From: Synergistaceae bacterium | GTDB lineage: Bacteria > Synergistota > Synergistia > Synergistales > Synergistaceae | Reading direction: 5' to 3' | Assembly (NCBI GenBank): GCA_030533085.1 | Contig: JAUNJZ010000018.1 | Span: 1-50,848, forward strand | DNA: 50,848 bases | In this document: positions 22,600-29,889 of the stretch, one piece after another | How the letters are laid out: each line of letters opens with the position of its first letter | How positions within the stretch are numbered: position 1 is the stretch's first letter | Notes under the pieces: generated by a model | Seen by the model: the letters and a program-made list of their open reading frames with translations, nothing else | Database searches by the model: none | What the model was told of the DNA's origin: nothing | Position numbers and translations under genes: made by a program

Positions 22600-24396
22600 T
22601 TACGCCTCGTCTTCGTCCAGGCCGCTGAAGAATATCCGGTTCTTTCCGCTGTTCTTCGCCTTGTAGAGAGCTTTGTCGGCGAACTCCATCATCTCCTCCG
22701 CAGTGAGAATTCCGCCCTTCGTAAAGACTACGCCGCAGCTGCATGTCAGAGAGAATTCATCCTGTTTGACGCTCTGGCTCAGAAGCTCCTGCATCTGTTC
22801 AAGGCGCTTGCGGACGATGTCGCGGCTGTCGCACTGCATGAAAGCCATAAACTCATCGCCGCCGAAGCGGCCGAGCAGGTCATCCGGCGCCAGAGCTCGC
22901 CCCATCTTTTCCGCGACGGCGCGCAGCGCCTCGTCTCCGGTCGAATGTCCGTAGTTGTCGTTTATATTCTTGAAATCGTCTATATCTATCATGATAAAGG
23001 CGCACGAAGCCTTCGGCGAAGCTACCAGACGCTCTCGGACGGCGCTGAAAAAGGCTTCCCTGTTCATAAGCTTCGTCAGCCTGTCCAGAGAGGCCAGACG
23101 GAAGGCCTCCTCGCGCTTCTCTACCACGTCCGTGATATCTTCCAGACGGGCGAAGAGCCGCAGAAGCCTGCCCTCTTCGTCCTTCACCGGGTAGGCGACC
23201 AGCCTGTACCATCTCCAATCATCCGACAGCAGCCGCCCGCGGAACTCGAAATGCTCCCCGCCGCGCAGGGACATCTTTCCTCGCAGGAAGCGGCGGCTTT
23301 CTTCCAGATACTCCGGCGCGATTACCTTCTCGTCCTGTCTTCCAGCAAGATATTTGTCCTGCGCTACGCGCTGCGTCACCCCTTCCGCGTTCTTGAAGGT
23401 ATAGTTTATCCTGTCCGCCAGAGGGTCATACTCTATTATCGGCGAAGTCTCCGTCTCCTCCAGAACACGCGCCCGCTCCGTCGCTATATAGAGCTTGCGG
23501 TAGCTTGCGCGCTTATGCGTATAGAGCAGTATGAAGAATATCAAAAATACAATGAGCGCCGATACAAATATATCGCTAAGATTTTCAAATATAAAATCAT
23601 AAAGGGAGAAATTGGAATAAAGATTAAGCCAGCGGTCGGATAGAGCGGCGAGGCGGCCGCTTTCAGATAGCCTCACAAGCGCGCCGTTCACATCGGCGAT
23701 AAGCGCCTCCCGCCCCGCCGCCGCGGCGACGCAGTAGATGCTGTTATAAAACACAGGGCTTACCACTCCCAAGCCTCTGAGCTTCAAAGAGCGGATCAAC
23801 TGCCAGCCGGTCGAATAAGGGGCGATGACATAATCGCATTTTCCCGTCGCGAGCATTCTGAAACATTCCGTATATGTGGCGCAGTTCAGCGCGGAAAGGC
23901 CGTACAGAGCCAGAAAAAGGTCGTTCACGCTGTCGCCGGATATTGTCGAAAAGCGTTTTTTGCCAAGTCCGGCAATGCTGAAAGTATCCCATTCTTTTCC
24001 GAAGGCGACGTAGGTCGCGCTTACAGTCGGCATGGAAAGGCAGAGCGAAGCTCTGCGCTCCGGCGTATTAGTGACACCCATCAGCAGGTCGTACTCCCCG
24101 CTTTGCAGCCCGGCGAAGGCTGTGCCCCACTCGACAAAACGGAGGTCGATGTTGACCTTCATCTCCTCCCCCAGCGCGTATATCAGCGCAGCGTCGTGAC
24201 CGGCCATCACTCCGTTTTTATCTACGAATGAGAAGGGCGGATAATCCTTATCCGCCGCGACGACGATGGTCTCCGCGTATTTTCCCTGAGCCGGAGGATT
24301 CCATTCCTCTTCCGGGTTGATCATGTCCCACGCTGAAACGACGATGATCAAAGCCAGAATGACACAGACGGATACGACAAAATTTCGTTTTTTCAA
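22600..24396 (-). CDS. diguanylate cyclase with periplasmic SBP_bac_3 sensor, PAS and GGDEF domains
   Basis: A 598-residue inner-membrane protein. TM1 is at residues about 6-25; a periplasmic solute-binding domain (family 3, as in amino acid receptors) covers about 40-265 (VVAADKDYPPFSFVDKNGVM, AGLQSGEYDLLMGVTNTPER); TM2 at about 275-297; a PAS domain at about 315-430; and a GGDEF domain at about 435-590 with RFGGDEFMAF, an intact catalytic signature for cyclic-di-GMP synthesis. The product-inhibition I-site (RxxD five residues ahead) reads APDD, so this feedback is probably missing. The gene is preceded on its own strand by a c-di-GMP-I riboswitch with a terminator, which would replace protein-level feedback by RNA-level control. 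It likely senses a periplasmic amino acid or related solute. Confidence 0.93.
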   Translation of the reverse strand: MKKRNFVVSVCVILALIIVVSAWDMINPEEEWNPPAQGKYAETIVVAADKDYPPFSFVDKNGVMAGHDAALIYALGEEMKVNIDLRFVEWGTAFAGLQSGEYDLLMGVTNTPERRASLCLSMPTVSATYVAFGKEWDTFSIAGLGKKRFSTISGDSVNDLFLALYGLSALNCATYTECFRMLATGKCDYVIAPYSTGWQLIRSLKLRGLGVVSPVFYNSIYCVAAAAGREALIADVNGALVRLSESGRLAALSDRWLNLYSNFSLYDFIFENLSDIFVSALIVFLIFFILLYTHKRASYRKLYIATERARVLEETETSPIIEYDPLADRINYTFKNAEGVTQRVAQDKYLAGRQDEKVIAPEYLEESRRFLRGKMSLRGGEHFEFRGRLLSDDWRWYRLVAYPVKDEEGRLLRLFARLEDITDVVEKREEAFRLASLDRLTKLMNREAFFSAVRERLVASPKASCAFIMIDIDDFKNINDNYGHSTGDEALRAVAEKMGRALAPDDLLGRFGGDEFMAFMQCDSRDIVRKRLEQMQELLSQSVKQDEFSLTCSCGVVFTKGGILTAEEMMEFADKALYKAKNSGKNRIFFSGLDEDEA

Positions 24397-24607
24397 TTGG
24401 CCCCTCCATCCAGTTGGCCCGCCGCCGAAGACGACTCTGCTTCACATCGCGCAGGCAAAAGTATAATAAAAAATAAATTCCGCGCCGCGCAGAGAGCCGC
24501 TGTCTTTGACCTAAAAGATGACAGCTCAAAGTTATGGCGATTCTATGACAATCCGCCGATTCCGGCAGCCTTTCCGCTCCGGGGCGGCGCTGTCGGATAC
24601 CGTCTGT

Positions 24608-24646
24608 AAAAAAACAAAAGCTCCCGCTCTCCGTAAAGGAAGAGCA
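24608..24646 (-). terminator. terminator hairpin downstream of the c-di-GMP riboswitch
   Basis: Minus strand: GCTCTTCC-TTTAC-GGAGAGC stem (24626-24645, one bulged T), then GGGAGC, TTTTG and a run of seven T (24608-24614). It lies between the riboswitch and the diguanylate cyclase start codon, the position expected for riboswitch-controlled termination. A second GAGC copy next to it allows an alternative pairing. Confidence 0.65.
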
Positions 24647-24735
24647 AAGTTCTATTGTCTCTCAGCTGTTTGATTTTTTTAGTGTTTTCTGATGAATCTG
24701 CCCCCATTTCTTTTCAAAGACGGGACAGTCGGCAG

Positions 24736-24825
24736 GATAGCAGGCAACCGGCTGTCATAACTTTCGTCTTAGACCCATGGCTTTCCGTCCCGCGCTTTCG
24801 CGCGGTTTGGCTTTATCTTTCTATC
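24736..24825 (-). ncRNA. cyclic-di-GMP-I (GEMM) riboswitch
   Basis: On the minus strand the GEMM-I core is present in order: GCCAAACC, a GCGCGAAAGCGC hairpin with GAAA tetraloop (P2), GGGACGGAAAGCC, GGGTCTAAG, an ATGACAGCCGG tetraloop-receptor block (P3) and GGTTGCC. Outer pairing GATAG/CTATC (24821-24825 with 24736-24740) can close P1. The G of AAGCC and the A after ACGG fit the ligand-contacting positions; two bases beside them differ from the common form but in a compensating way (C-G where G-C is usual). The aptamer lies about 340 bases before the diguanylate cyclase gene and precedes a terminator. Confidence 0.87.
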
Positions 24826-24839
24826 AGTTTTTCAAGTAC

Positions 24840-25048
24840 GGCAAATACTACAAGACGCAAATGACGCAAACAGTATTAAGTATTTTACACATTTGCCCCC
24901 CCCTGTAAATATTCATAAACTATATTTTGTTACATATAGATAACTTAATACAAAAAGTCCAAATATTACAATTTTTTATTTAGGGATAGCCAATGAGCTG
25001 CGGGACGTATTGGGAGAGCCGCCGGCAAAGTTCAGAAAGCGACGCGGC
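24840..25048. other. AT-rich intergenic stretch with an 8-C tract
   Basis: This stretch must carry the minus-strand promoter for the riboswitch transcript, but no clean consensus was found. It contains eight C in a row (24896-24903), then an AT-rich segment up to about 24985. No ORF with a convincing start is present. Confidence 0.4.
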
Positions 25049-25135
25049 CGCAAGCTTTTGTAAAAGAATGATAGATTACGTCCGCGCCGCGTCATACTCA
25101 GGCAAGGCGCGGGCTGTAAAATACAGGCCGTAATG
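25049..25135 (+). repeat. 87-bp intergenic element, copy B
   Basis: Ungapped partner of 17404-17490 (about 64 of 87 positions identical by hand count). In this copy CTGTA-AAA-TACAG forms a perfect small dyad. It lies about 240 bases before the Cys-rich protein gene at 25378. Confidence 0.65.
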
Positions 25136-25235
25136 GAGGCTTTTTCAGACAAATATCGGGAGCGCGAAGAATCAGAGGCTCCTCGACAAAAGGGACGGCC
25201 TCATATCAGGCGAAAAGTACACCCCCTTGGTACTT

Positions 25236-25275
25236 GTAAAGAGAGCGGAAGGCTTTGCTTTCACGCTCTCTTTAC
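25236..25275. repeat. 12-bp perfect inverted repeat, 16-base loop
   Basis: GTAAAGAGAGCG (25236-25247) and CGCTCTCTTTAC (25264-25275) are exact complements. It lies between the 87-bp element and the gene at 25378. It could be a terminator-like or leader hairpin; there is no T-run directly after it. Confidence 0.55.
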
Positions 25276-25335
25276 CTTTACGGAGAGCGCGGCGCTTCCG
25301 ATTCCGCGGAAAAAACTCTATTGATAAGCGAAAAA

Positions 25336-25346
25336 TATAATATAAT
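25336..25346 (+). promoter_or_regulatory. -10 region of the Cys-rich protein gene
   Basis: Two overlapping TATAAT hexamers (25336-25341 and 25341-25346) lie about 35 bases before GTG 25378. TTGATA at 25321-25326 is at poor spacing (14 bp at best), so the -35 assignment is open. Confidence 0.4.
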
Positions 25347-25377
25347 ATGTGAAGCGATATACGCGGGAGGTTATGCT

Positions 25378-25878
25378 GTGAAGACTATCACTCTGTCGCA
25401 CTATACGTTGAAGGATATAGAGGCCGCGCCGTGGCTGGAGACGTGGGAGAATCTTACGCGCTTCGCCTCAAGGATGGCGACGCGCCTGATTCCTCTGGGT
25501 TTCAAGCTCAGGCTGCGCAAGGTGATCATGGATGAGATCACTCAGGATAATCTGATGACGGCCAATATGGTGACTATCGAATGCGCCGAGGCCGGCACGC
25601 CGGAGACTCCGATAGAGAATCTGCTGATGCTGGAGCTGGATTTCACTCCCTGCCCGGAATGCCGGACGCCGGAGGGGCAGGAGTTTCCCTGCCGCACCTT
25701 CACCAGTTTCGGCGGCGAGGTATGTCAGGCTCTGCCGGAGGAATTTTTTATGGAGGCTACGCTGCGCGTCGCTTTCAAGTCGCAGCATGAGGGCGGCTGC
25801 CAGTGCGGAAGCTGCGATTCCTGCGCGAGCGGCTGCGGCGACGAAGAGCGCGGCATCCGCAGCGAAGAGGGACGGTAA
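25378..25878 (+). CDS. unknown Cys-rich protein before cobalamin adenosyltransferase
   Basis: A 166-residue cytosolic protein with no clear family. The start is GTG 25378, preceded by CGGGAGG; longer in-frame starts run into the upstream hairpin. The central part has CPECRTPEG and a Cys in FPCRTFTSFGGEVCQALPEE; the C-terminus is a Cys cluster, CQCGSCDSCASGC, with further acidic residues. The Cys spacing suggests metal or Fe-S binding. It could belong to the DUF2703-like group of small Cys proteins, but I cannot confirm this. It lies 16 bases before the PduO-type adenosyltransferase gene and shares its transcript, so a link with cobalamin or corrinoid metabolism is reasonable. Confidence 0.65.
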   Translation: MKTITLSHYTLKDIEAAPWLETWENLTRFASRMATRLIPLGFKLRLRKVIMDEITQDNLMTANMVTIECAEAGTPETPIENLLMLELDFTPCPECRTPEGQEFPCRTFTSFGGEVCQALPEEFFMEATLRVAFKSQHEGGCQCGSCDSCASGCGDEERGIRSEEGR

Positions 25879-25894
25879 GGGAGGAGGCGGAAAA

Positions 25895-26401
25895 ATGGCT
25901 GAGTTCAACATTATAACAAAGGGCGGAGACAAGGGAACGACGTCGCTGGCAAACGGCGAACGTATCGCTAAGGACGACGCGCGCGTGGAGCTTTACGGAA
26001 CGCTGGACGAGTGTCAGGCGGCGCTTGGGCTGGCCCGCTCCCTCTGCGGCGATGAAAAGACCGCGGAGGATATATATTTTCTTGAGGATTATCTTTTCGG
26101 GGCGATGGCCTATTTCGCAAAGTGCGACTATGACGAGCCTGACCCCGCGATTATGGAGAATATGGCCGCGCGTATCACGGAGGCTCTGCCGGGGAGCGGC
26201 ATGAGCTTCGTCCGTCCCGGTGATAACCGCTGCGGCGCGGCGCTGCACCTCGCGCGCACTGTCGCGCGCAGGGCGGAGCGCGTCGCGACGCGGCTTTTCA
26301 GGGAGGGCGGCGTCAACGAGAAGAGCTATAAGTTCCTGAACAGGCTCTCTGACGTTATCTATCTGCTTTCGCTGAAGGTAGACGCGGATTCAAAGAAATA
26401 G
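25895..26401 (+). CDS. PduO-type cob(I)alamin adenosyltransferase
   Basis: A 168-residue cytosolic enzyme that adenosylates cob(I)alamin using ATP to form coenzyme B12. The N-terminal ATP loop is visible as TKGGDKGTTSLANGERIAKD (family: T+tGDkGtT.L.ggerv.K), followed by ELYGTLDECQAALGLARSL; the C-terminal helix has RPGDNRCGAALHLARTVARR and KFLNRLSDVIYLLS. All key blocks are present. ATG 25895 follows GGAGGCGG. It is second in a two-gene unit with the Cys-rich protein and is followed by a strong terminator. Confidence 0.92.
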   Translation: MAEFNIITKGGDKGTTSLANGERIAKDDARVELYGTLDECQAALGLARSLCGDEKTAEDIYFLEDYLFGAMAYFAKCDYDEPDPAIMENMAARITEALPGSGMSFVRPGDNRCGAALHLARTVARRAERVATRLFREGGVNEKSYKFLNRLSDVIYLLSLKVDADSKK

Positions 26402-26414
26402 CCGATAATTTGAT

Positions 26415-26447
26415 GGCCGCCCTGTCAGGGGGCGGCCTTTTTTTTTT
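26415..26447 (+). terminator. rho-independent terminator after cobalamin adenosyltransferase gene
   Basis: GGCCGCCC-tgtcagg-GGGCGGCC-type stem (26415-26437) followed by ten T in the plus direction. The convergent rarA gene ends at 26452. Confidence 0.9.
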
Positions 26448-26451
26448 GCTT

Positions 26452-27762
26452 TTATTTTTCTTCCTTTGCCTCTTCTTCCGTCGAGAATCTTTTCCAAAGC
26501 CGTTTGAGCCGTTCCTCTATCCTCTGCTCCGCCCCCAGTTTGCCAGGGAAGTAGAAGCGGCGTACCTCCGGCAGGTAGGCCTGCGGCGCCCAGTGGCCGG
26601 GGCTGTCGTGAGGATAGACGTAGCCCTCCCCGTCGTTGCGCAGGTGGCGCGGCACTTCCATCAGGTCGCCCTCGCGCACGCTGCGCATCGCCGCGTTTAT
26701 CGCCAGGTAGGCGCTGTTGCTCTTTGGGGCGGAGGCGAGATAGACGACGGCTTCTCCGAGTATCAGGCTCGCCTCCGGCATTCCCACCCTGTCAACGGCG
26801 GCGGCGGCGTTCTGCGCTATGACCAGCGCCATCGGGTCCGCGAGGCCTACGTCTTCCGCCGCCAGTATGCAGAGGCGGCGCGTAATGAAGCGCAGGTCGT
26901 CTCCGGCTTCGAGCATACGCGCCAGCCAGTAAAGGGCTGCGTCCGGGTCGGAGCCGCGGAGGCTTTTTATCAGCGCGGAGATGACCGCGTAATGGTCGTT
27001 TGAATTTCTGTCATATCTCTGTATCGCCCCGCCAACGCTCTGGGCGACTATCTCTTCGGTGAGCACGGAGCCGCCTCCCATAGCCGCCGCGGAGACAGAG
27101 GTTTCGAGGCGTGTCAGCGCCTGCCGCGCGTCGCCGCCGGACAGCGCCGCTATGCGTTCCAGCAGCCCCCTGTCGGCGCTCACTCCGAGAAGGCCGAGGC
27201 CGCGCTCTCTGTCATTCAGCGCCCGTTCGAGCAGCGTCAGCAGCTCTTCCGTTTTCAGCGGTTCAAGGGTGTAGACCACCATGCGCGAGAGCAGCGTCTT
27301 ATTTATCTCAAACCATGGGTTTTCCGTGGTGGTGCCTATCAGTATCAGGTCGCCCTTCTCCACCGCGGGGAGAAGGACGTTCTGTTGTTTGCTGTTGAAG
27401 TGGTATATCTCGTCTACAAACGCTATCGCCGATCTGCCGGAGCTGTCTCGCGATTTTTTCGCGCGGTCAAGAAGGTCGCGCAGCGTCTCCACCTTCGCGC
27501 TGACGGCGTTTATCTCCAGCAGTTCGCGTCCTGTGACGCGCGCCATGAGCCGGACTAGCGTCGTCTTGCCTACCCCCGGCGGGCCGTAGAGGATGCAGCT
27601 TGGGGTCTTGCCCCCCTCCAGCATCCGGCGCAGCGCCTTTCCGGGGGCGAGTATATGGCTCTGCCCCGCGTATTCATCCAGCGTCCGCGGGCGCATCCGC
27701 TCCGCGAGCGGCGTTTCAAAGTTCAGGCTGTCTTCGCTTTCAAAGAGCTTCTCCGACGCCAT
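26452..27762 (-). CDS. rarA: replication-associated recombination protein A (AAA ATPase)
   Basis: A 436-residue RarA/MgsA (WRNIP1-like) ATPase acting at stalled replication forks. The AAA core is at residues about 45-190: Walker A YGPPGVGKTTLVRL, Walker B AFVDEIYHFN (usual form DEIHRFN), sensor region LIGTTTENPWFEIN and arginine finger LLSRMVVYTL. The C-terminal tetramerisation domain has RNSNDHYAVISALIKSLRGS and ARMLEAGDDLRFITRRL, typical for the family, and closes with the PHDSPGHWAPQAYLP segment. Length is normal. It starts directly after the stop of the upstream HAD gene (zero-base gap), so both are translated from one transcript. Confidence 0.95.
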   Translation of the reverse strand: MASEKLFESEDSLNFETPLAERMRPRTLDEYAGQSHILAPGKALRRMLEGGKTPSCILYGPPGVGKTTLVRLMARVTGRELLEINAVSAKVETLRDLLDRAKKSRDSSGRSAIAFVDEIYHFNSKQQNVLLPAVEKGDLILIGTTTENPWFEINKTLLSRMVVYTLEPLKTEELLTLLERALNDRERGLGLLGVSADRGLLERIAALSGGDARQALTRLETSVSAAAMGGGSVLTEEIVAQSVGGAIQRYDRNSNDHYAVISALIKSLRGSDPDAALYWLARMLEAGDDLRFITRRLCILAAEDVGLADPMALVIAQNAAAAVDRVGMPEASLILGEAVVYLASAPKSNSAYLAINAAMRSVREGDLMEVPRHLRNDGEGYVYPHDSPGHWAPQAYLPEVRRFYFPGKLGAEQRIEERLKRLWKRFSTEEEAKEEK

Positions 27763-28749
27763 TTACACAAATCTTTTCCTCTCTATAAAGCGCTGAAGGT
27801 CAAGAGAGTTTTTCGGCCCGCTCTCCGCCTCGGTGGCATCCGCGACGACGCGGGTCAGCGGGTAGCGCGTTTCAAGGAAGCCGCGCAGCACTTCGGCGAG
27901 CGGCTCTCCCATGAGAGCCGGGTCGAGCGAGGGGTTCTTCTTCCATTCCTCGGGGGTCAGCGCGCGTTCCGCCCCGACGTAGAAATTCCCCACTCCCAGC
28001 GCGGCCGCGCGAGTGACCCAGCAATCCGTAGTCGGCGACGGGTCAGCCGGCACTGCCAGCGTCAGCCCGGCGGCGTTGCTAAGCCAGCGTTCCCCTTTTT
28101 TGGCGCATATTTCACGGTATTCCCACGGGACAAGCGGCTGAGGGTCGCGCAGTTCGGCGACGAAGTCCTCCATCCGCGGATATACGGCGTCGGCCCAGCC
28201 GCGCCAGGCCGCTTCGTCGCGCTGCACCAGCACGGCGCGCATTCCGGCCCGCCGCGCCCCCTGAAGGTCGTAGAGGAAGTCTCCGACGTAGAGGCAGTCG
28301 CGCGGCTGAAAGCCCATCTGTGAGGCGGCGAAGCGCAGCGCGCGCGGGTCCGGCTTCACCCATTCCATGCAGTCGCGTCCCCATGTCCGTTCCGGCAGCG
28401 TGAGGCCGATTTTTTCCGCCCCGCGCCGTATGACTTCCATGCAGTTGCGCGAAAGGATACAGTAAGGAATCTTGTTGTCGGCGAGCCATTTCAGCATTTC
28501 AAAGGCTCCCGGCACCGGCTCCGCGCTTTCGGCGCCGGCCATTTCAAGCTCTACGAGGTCGCGGAAGAATTCCTCGCGCCGTCCGGCTTCCAGCGTCCCC
28601 GCCTCTTCAAGCAGCATGGCGCGGCGGCCGCCGTAGTATTTTTCGCGCAGCGGAGAAAAGTCGAGCCGCGTCTCCGCTATCACTCCGTCCCAGTCTAAAA
28701 TGAAGGCCGAAGCCCCCGCGGGACTCCAGAATGGTCTTTTTATATTCAT
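27763..28749 (-). CDS. HAD superfamily hydrolase with additional C-terminal region
   Basis: A 328-residue protein. Residues 12-210 form a HAD phosphatase: motif I FILDWDGVIAET (nucleophile Asp), motif II YCILSRNCME, the Lys motif EWVKPDPRALRFA and motif IV CLYVGDFLYDLQGARRAG. A cap is inserted after motif I. The last about 115 residues (from WEYREICAKKGERWLSN) form an extra domain not seen in ordinary phosphoglycolate-phosphatase-like enzymes and which I do not recognise. ATG 28749 follows GGGAGG; longer in-frame starts are not supported. The gene directly abuts rarA. The substrate is unknown. Confidence 0.85.
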   Translation of the reverse strand: MNIKRPFWSPAGASAFILDWDGVIAETRLDFSPLREKYYGGRRAMLLEEAGTLEAGRREEFFRDLVELEMAGAESAEPVPGAFEMLKWLADNKIPYCILSRNCMEVIRRGAEKIGLTLPERTWGRDCMEWVKPDPRALRFAASQMGFQPRDCLYVGDFLYDLQGARRAGMRAVLVQRDEAAWRGWADAVYPRMEDFVAELRDPQPLVPWEYREICAKKGERWLSNAAGLTLAVPADPSPTTDCWVTRAAALGVGNFYVGAERALTPEEWKKNPSLDPALMGEPLAEVLRGFLETRYPLTRVVADATEAESGPKNSLDLQRFIERKRFV

Positions 28750-28897
28750 GGCAACCTCCCAAAGTACAATCGCAATAAACGCACATTTTATGGTTTTGTC
28801 AGAGGACAAAGCCAAAGGCAACTATATTATAGCTCAAATTTCCATATTTTTTCGTTTTTTTATATAAATAAGTCATAGGCGAAAGGGCGGGAGAGAT

Positions 28898-29097
28898 AAA
28901 AAGAAACCCCGCCAAAGCCGTGCATGGGAGGCCTTGACCCGTTCCTTACAGAGGAATTGGGATCATATCCGCCTGATCTGGTCAATACTGAAAGTATCTC
29001 CTCCGCCGACGGAAGATAATCCCTACGGGATTAATTGTTGGCTCAAGACTCAACCCATATCACACGAACCCAGCAGGGTAAAGCGCGTATATCCTGT
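28898..29097 (-). ncRNA. ssrS: probable 6S RNA
   Basis: A minus-strand non-coding gene of about 200 nt with its own promoter and a T-run end. A closing stem is formed by CCCTGC/GCGGGG, CGTG/CACG, ATGGG/CCCAT and CTTGA/TCAAG in nested order, separated by internal loops. Inside lies a large central region with small hairpins such as AATCCC-GTA-GGGATT and, on the 3' side, TTCCT-CTGTA-AGGAA just before GGGTCAAGG. The order GGTTCG...GGG...AGTC..TGAGCC on the 5' side and GGGTCAAGG on the 3' side resembles E. coli 6S RNA, which also has a hairpin on the 3' side of its bubble. 6S RNA binds RNA polymerase by mimicking an open promoter. The identity is a judgement from structure, size and context. Confidence 0.6.
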
Positions 29098-29102
29098 ATA
29101 GA

Positions 29103-29130
29103 ATTATAGCCGCGGACGCAAAAAAAGCAA
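29103..29130 (-). promoter_or_regulatory. promoter of the probable 6S RNA
   Basis: Minus strand: TTGCTT (29125-29130), 16-bp spacer, consensus TATAAT (29103-29108). Transcription would start near 29097. Confidence 0.75.
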
Positions 29131-29193
29131 GCGGCAGAGCGGTAAATCCGCGGCAATTAGTAAAATTCGCCCATTTTTCGCCCGCGCGTCATA

Positions 29194-29757
29194 TTATTGC
29201 AGCGAGTCTCCGCCGATCGCGGCAAGCTCTTCGCGTATATTGTCGCGCAGCCACAGGCCGACGTCGGGAGAGGCGAGCATTTCCCTGTCTCCTTCCAGCG
29301 CCTCTACTATCTCGTCAGTGTCGAGCAGAAATTCTTTTCCGTTGACGATATGACGGTATTTCCAGTGTACGGAGGGAGAGCCCATCACGAGCGTCATCAC
29401 CGTCGAGGGCATGTCGCCCATCGGCGGACGGTCAACGCTGCTGAGACTGAATGTAGCCGTTATCGTCGTCCCCTCGCCGAGCGCGGAGTCTATCACAAGA
29501 GCGCCGCCGCACAGCTCCGCGGACTGGCGCAGAAAGGGAAGCCCCATTCCGACGCGGCGCGTCGTCCGCGTGGTCGTGAAGGGGTCGGTCACCCGCGCGA
29601 CAAAGTCCGCGCTCATACCGCGCCCGTTGTCTTTGACGGAGAAGAGCAGGAGGTCTTTCGCGTCGTCCGCGTTTATCGTTATCTCCACTTCGTCCGCTCC
29701 GGCCATGGTGCTGTTTTCCGCTATATCCAATACGTGCGCTGAGAGGTCTTCAAGCAT
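29194..29757 (-). CDS. HATPase (GHKL) domain protein
   Basis: A 187-residue cytosolic protein made mostly of one histidine-kinase-like ATPase domain: N-box HVLDIAENSTMAGADEVEI, G1 KDNGRGMSADFV and G2 GMGLPFLRQSAE, with GGALVIDSALGEGTTITATF. There is no phosphoacceptor helix or sensor domain. Stand-alone proteins with HVLDIAENS are often found next to [FeFe]-hydrogenase or anti-sigma-type genes in anaerobes. The last about 70 residues are acidic and not recognised. I place the start at ATG 29757 with GGGGG upstream; the longer frame is not supported. It is transcribed on the minus strand just before the 6S RNA promoter and is divergent from the GH57-phosphorylase fusion gene. Confidence 0.8.
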   Translation of the reverse strand: MLEDLSAHVLDIAENSTMAGADEVEITINADDAKDLLLFSVKDNGRGMSADFVARVTDPFTTTRTTRRVGMGLPFLRQSAELCGGALVIDSALGEGTTITATFSLSSVDRPPMGDMPSTVMTLVMGSPSVHWKYRHIVNGKEFLLDTDEIVEALEGDREMLASPDVGLWLRDNIREELAAIGGDSLQ

Positions 29758-29889
29758 TTTATATTCCCCCTGTTTTATAATGGCGCGAAATTCCACAATT
29801 TATTGAGCCTTATTCGCGGCGCTTGATAGTATAATCATATCATGCCATGCTTTTATGGCAATAAAATTTTTTTTTGGGGAGGCTACTCT

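Noticed and set aside
24896-24903. 8-C tract as a phase-variation switch of the diguanylate cyclase
   Set aside because: Shorter than tracts known to slip often, and its position relative to a promoter could not be fixed.
25133-25324. 63-codon ORF at the end of the 87-bp element
   Set aside because: It runs through the 12-bp inverted repeat, has no ribosome site and no recognisable content.
28915-29000. TPP riboswitch on the plus strand (CCTGATCTGG...AATACTGAAAGTAT)
   Set aside because: Only the CCTGATCTGG block fits; the CTGAGA block is missing, no gene follows on the plus strand, and promoter plus T-run place the RNA on the minus strand.
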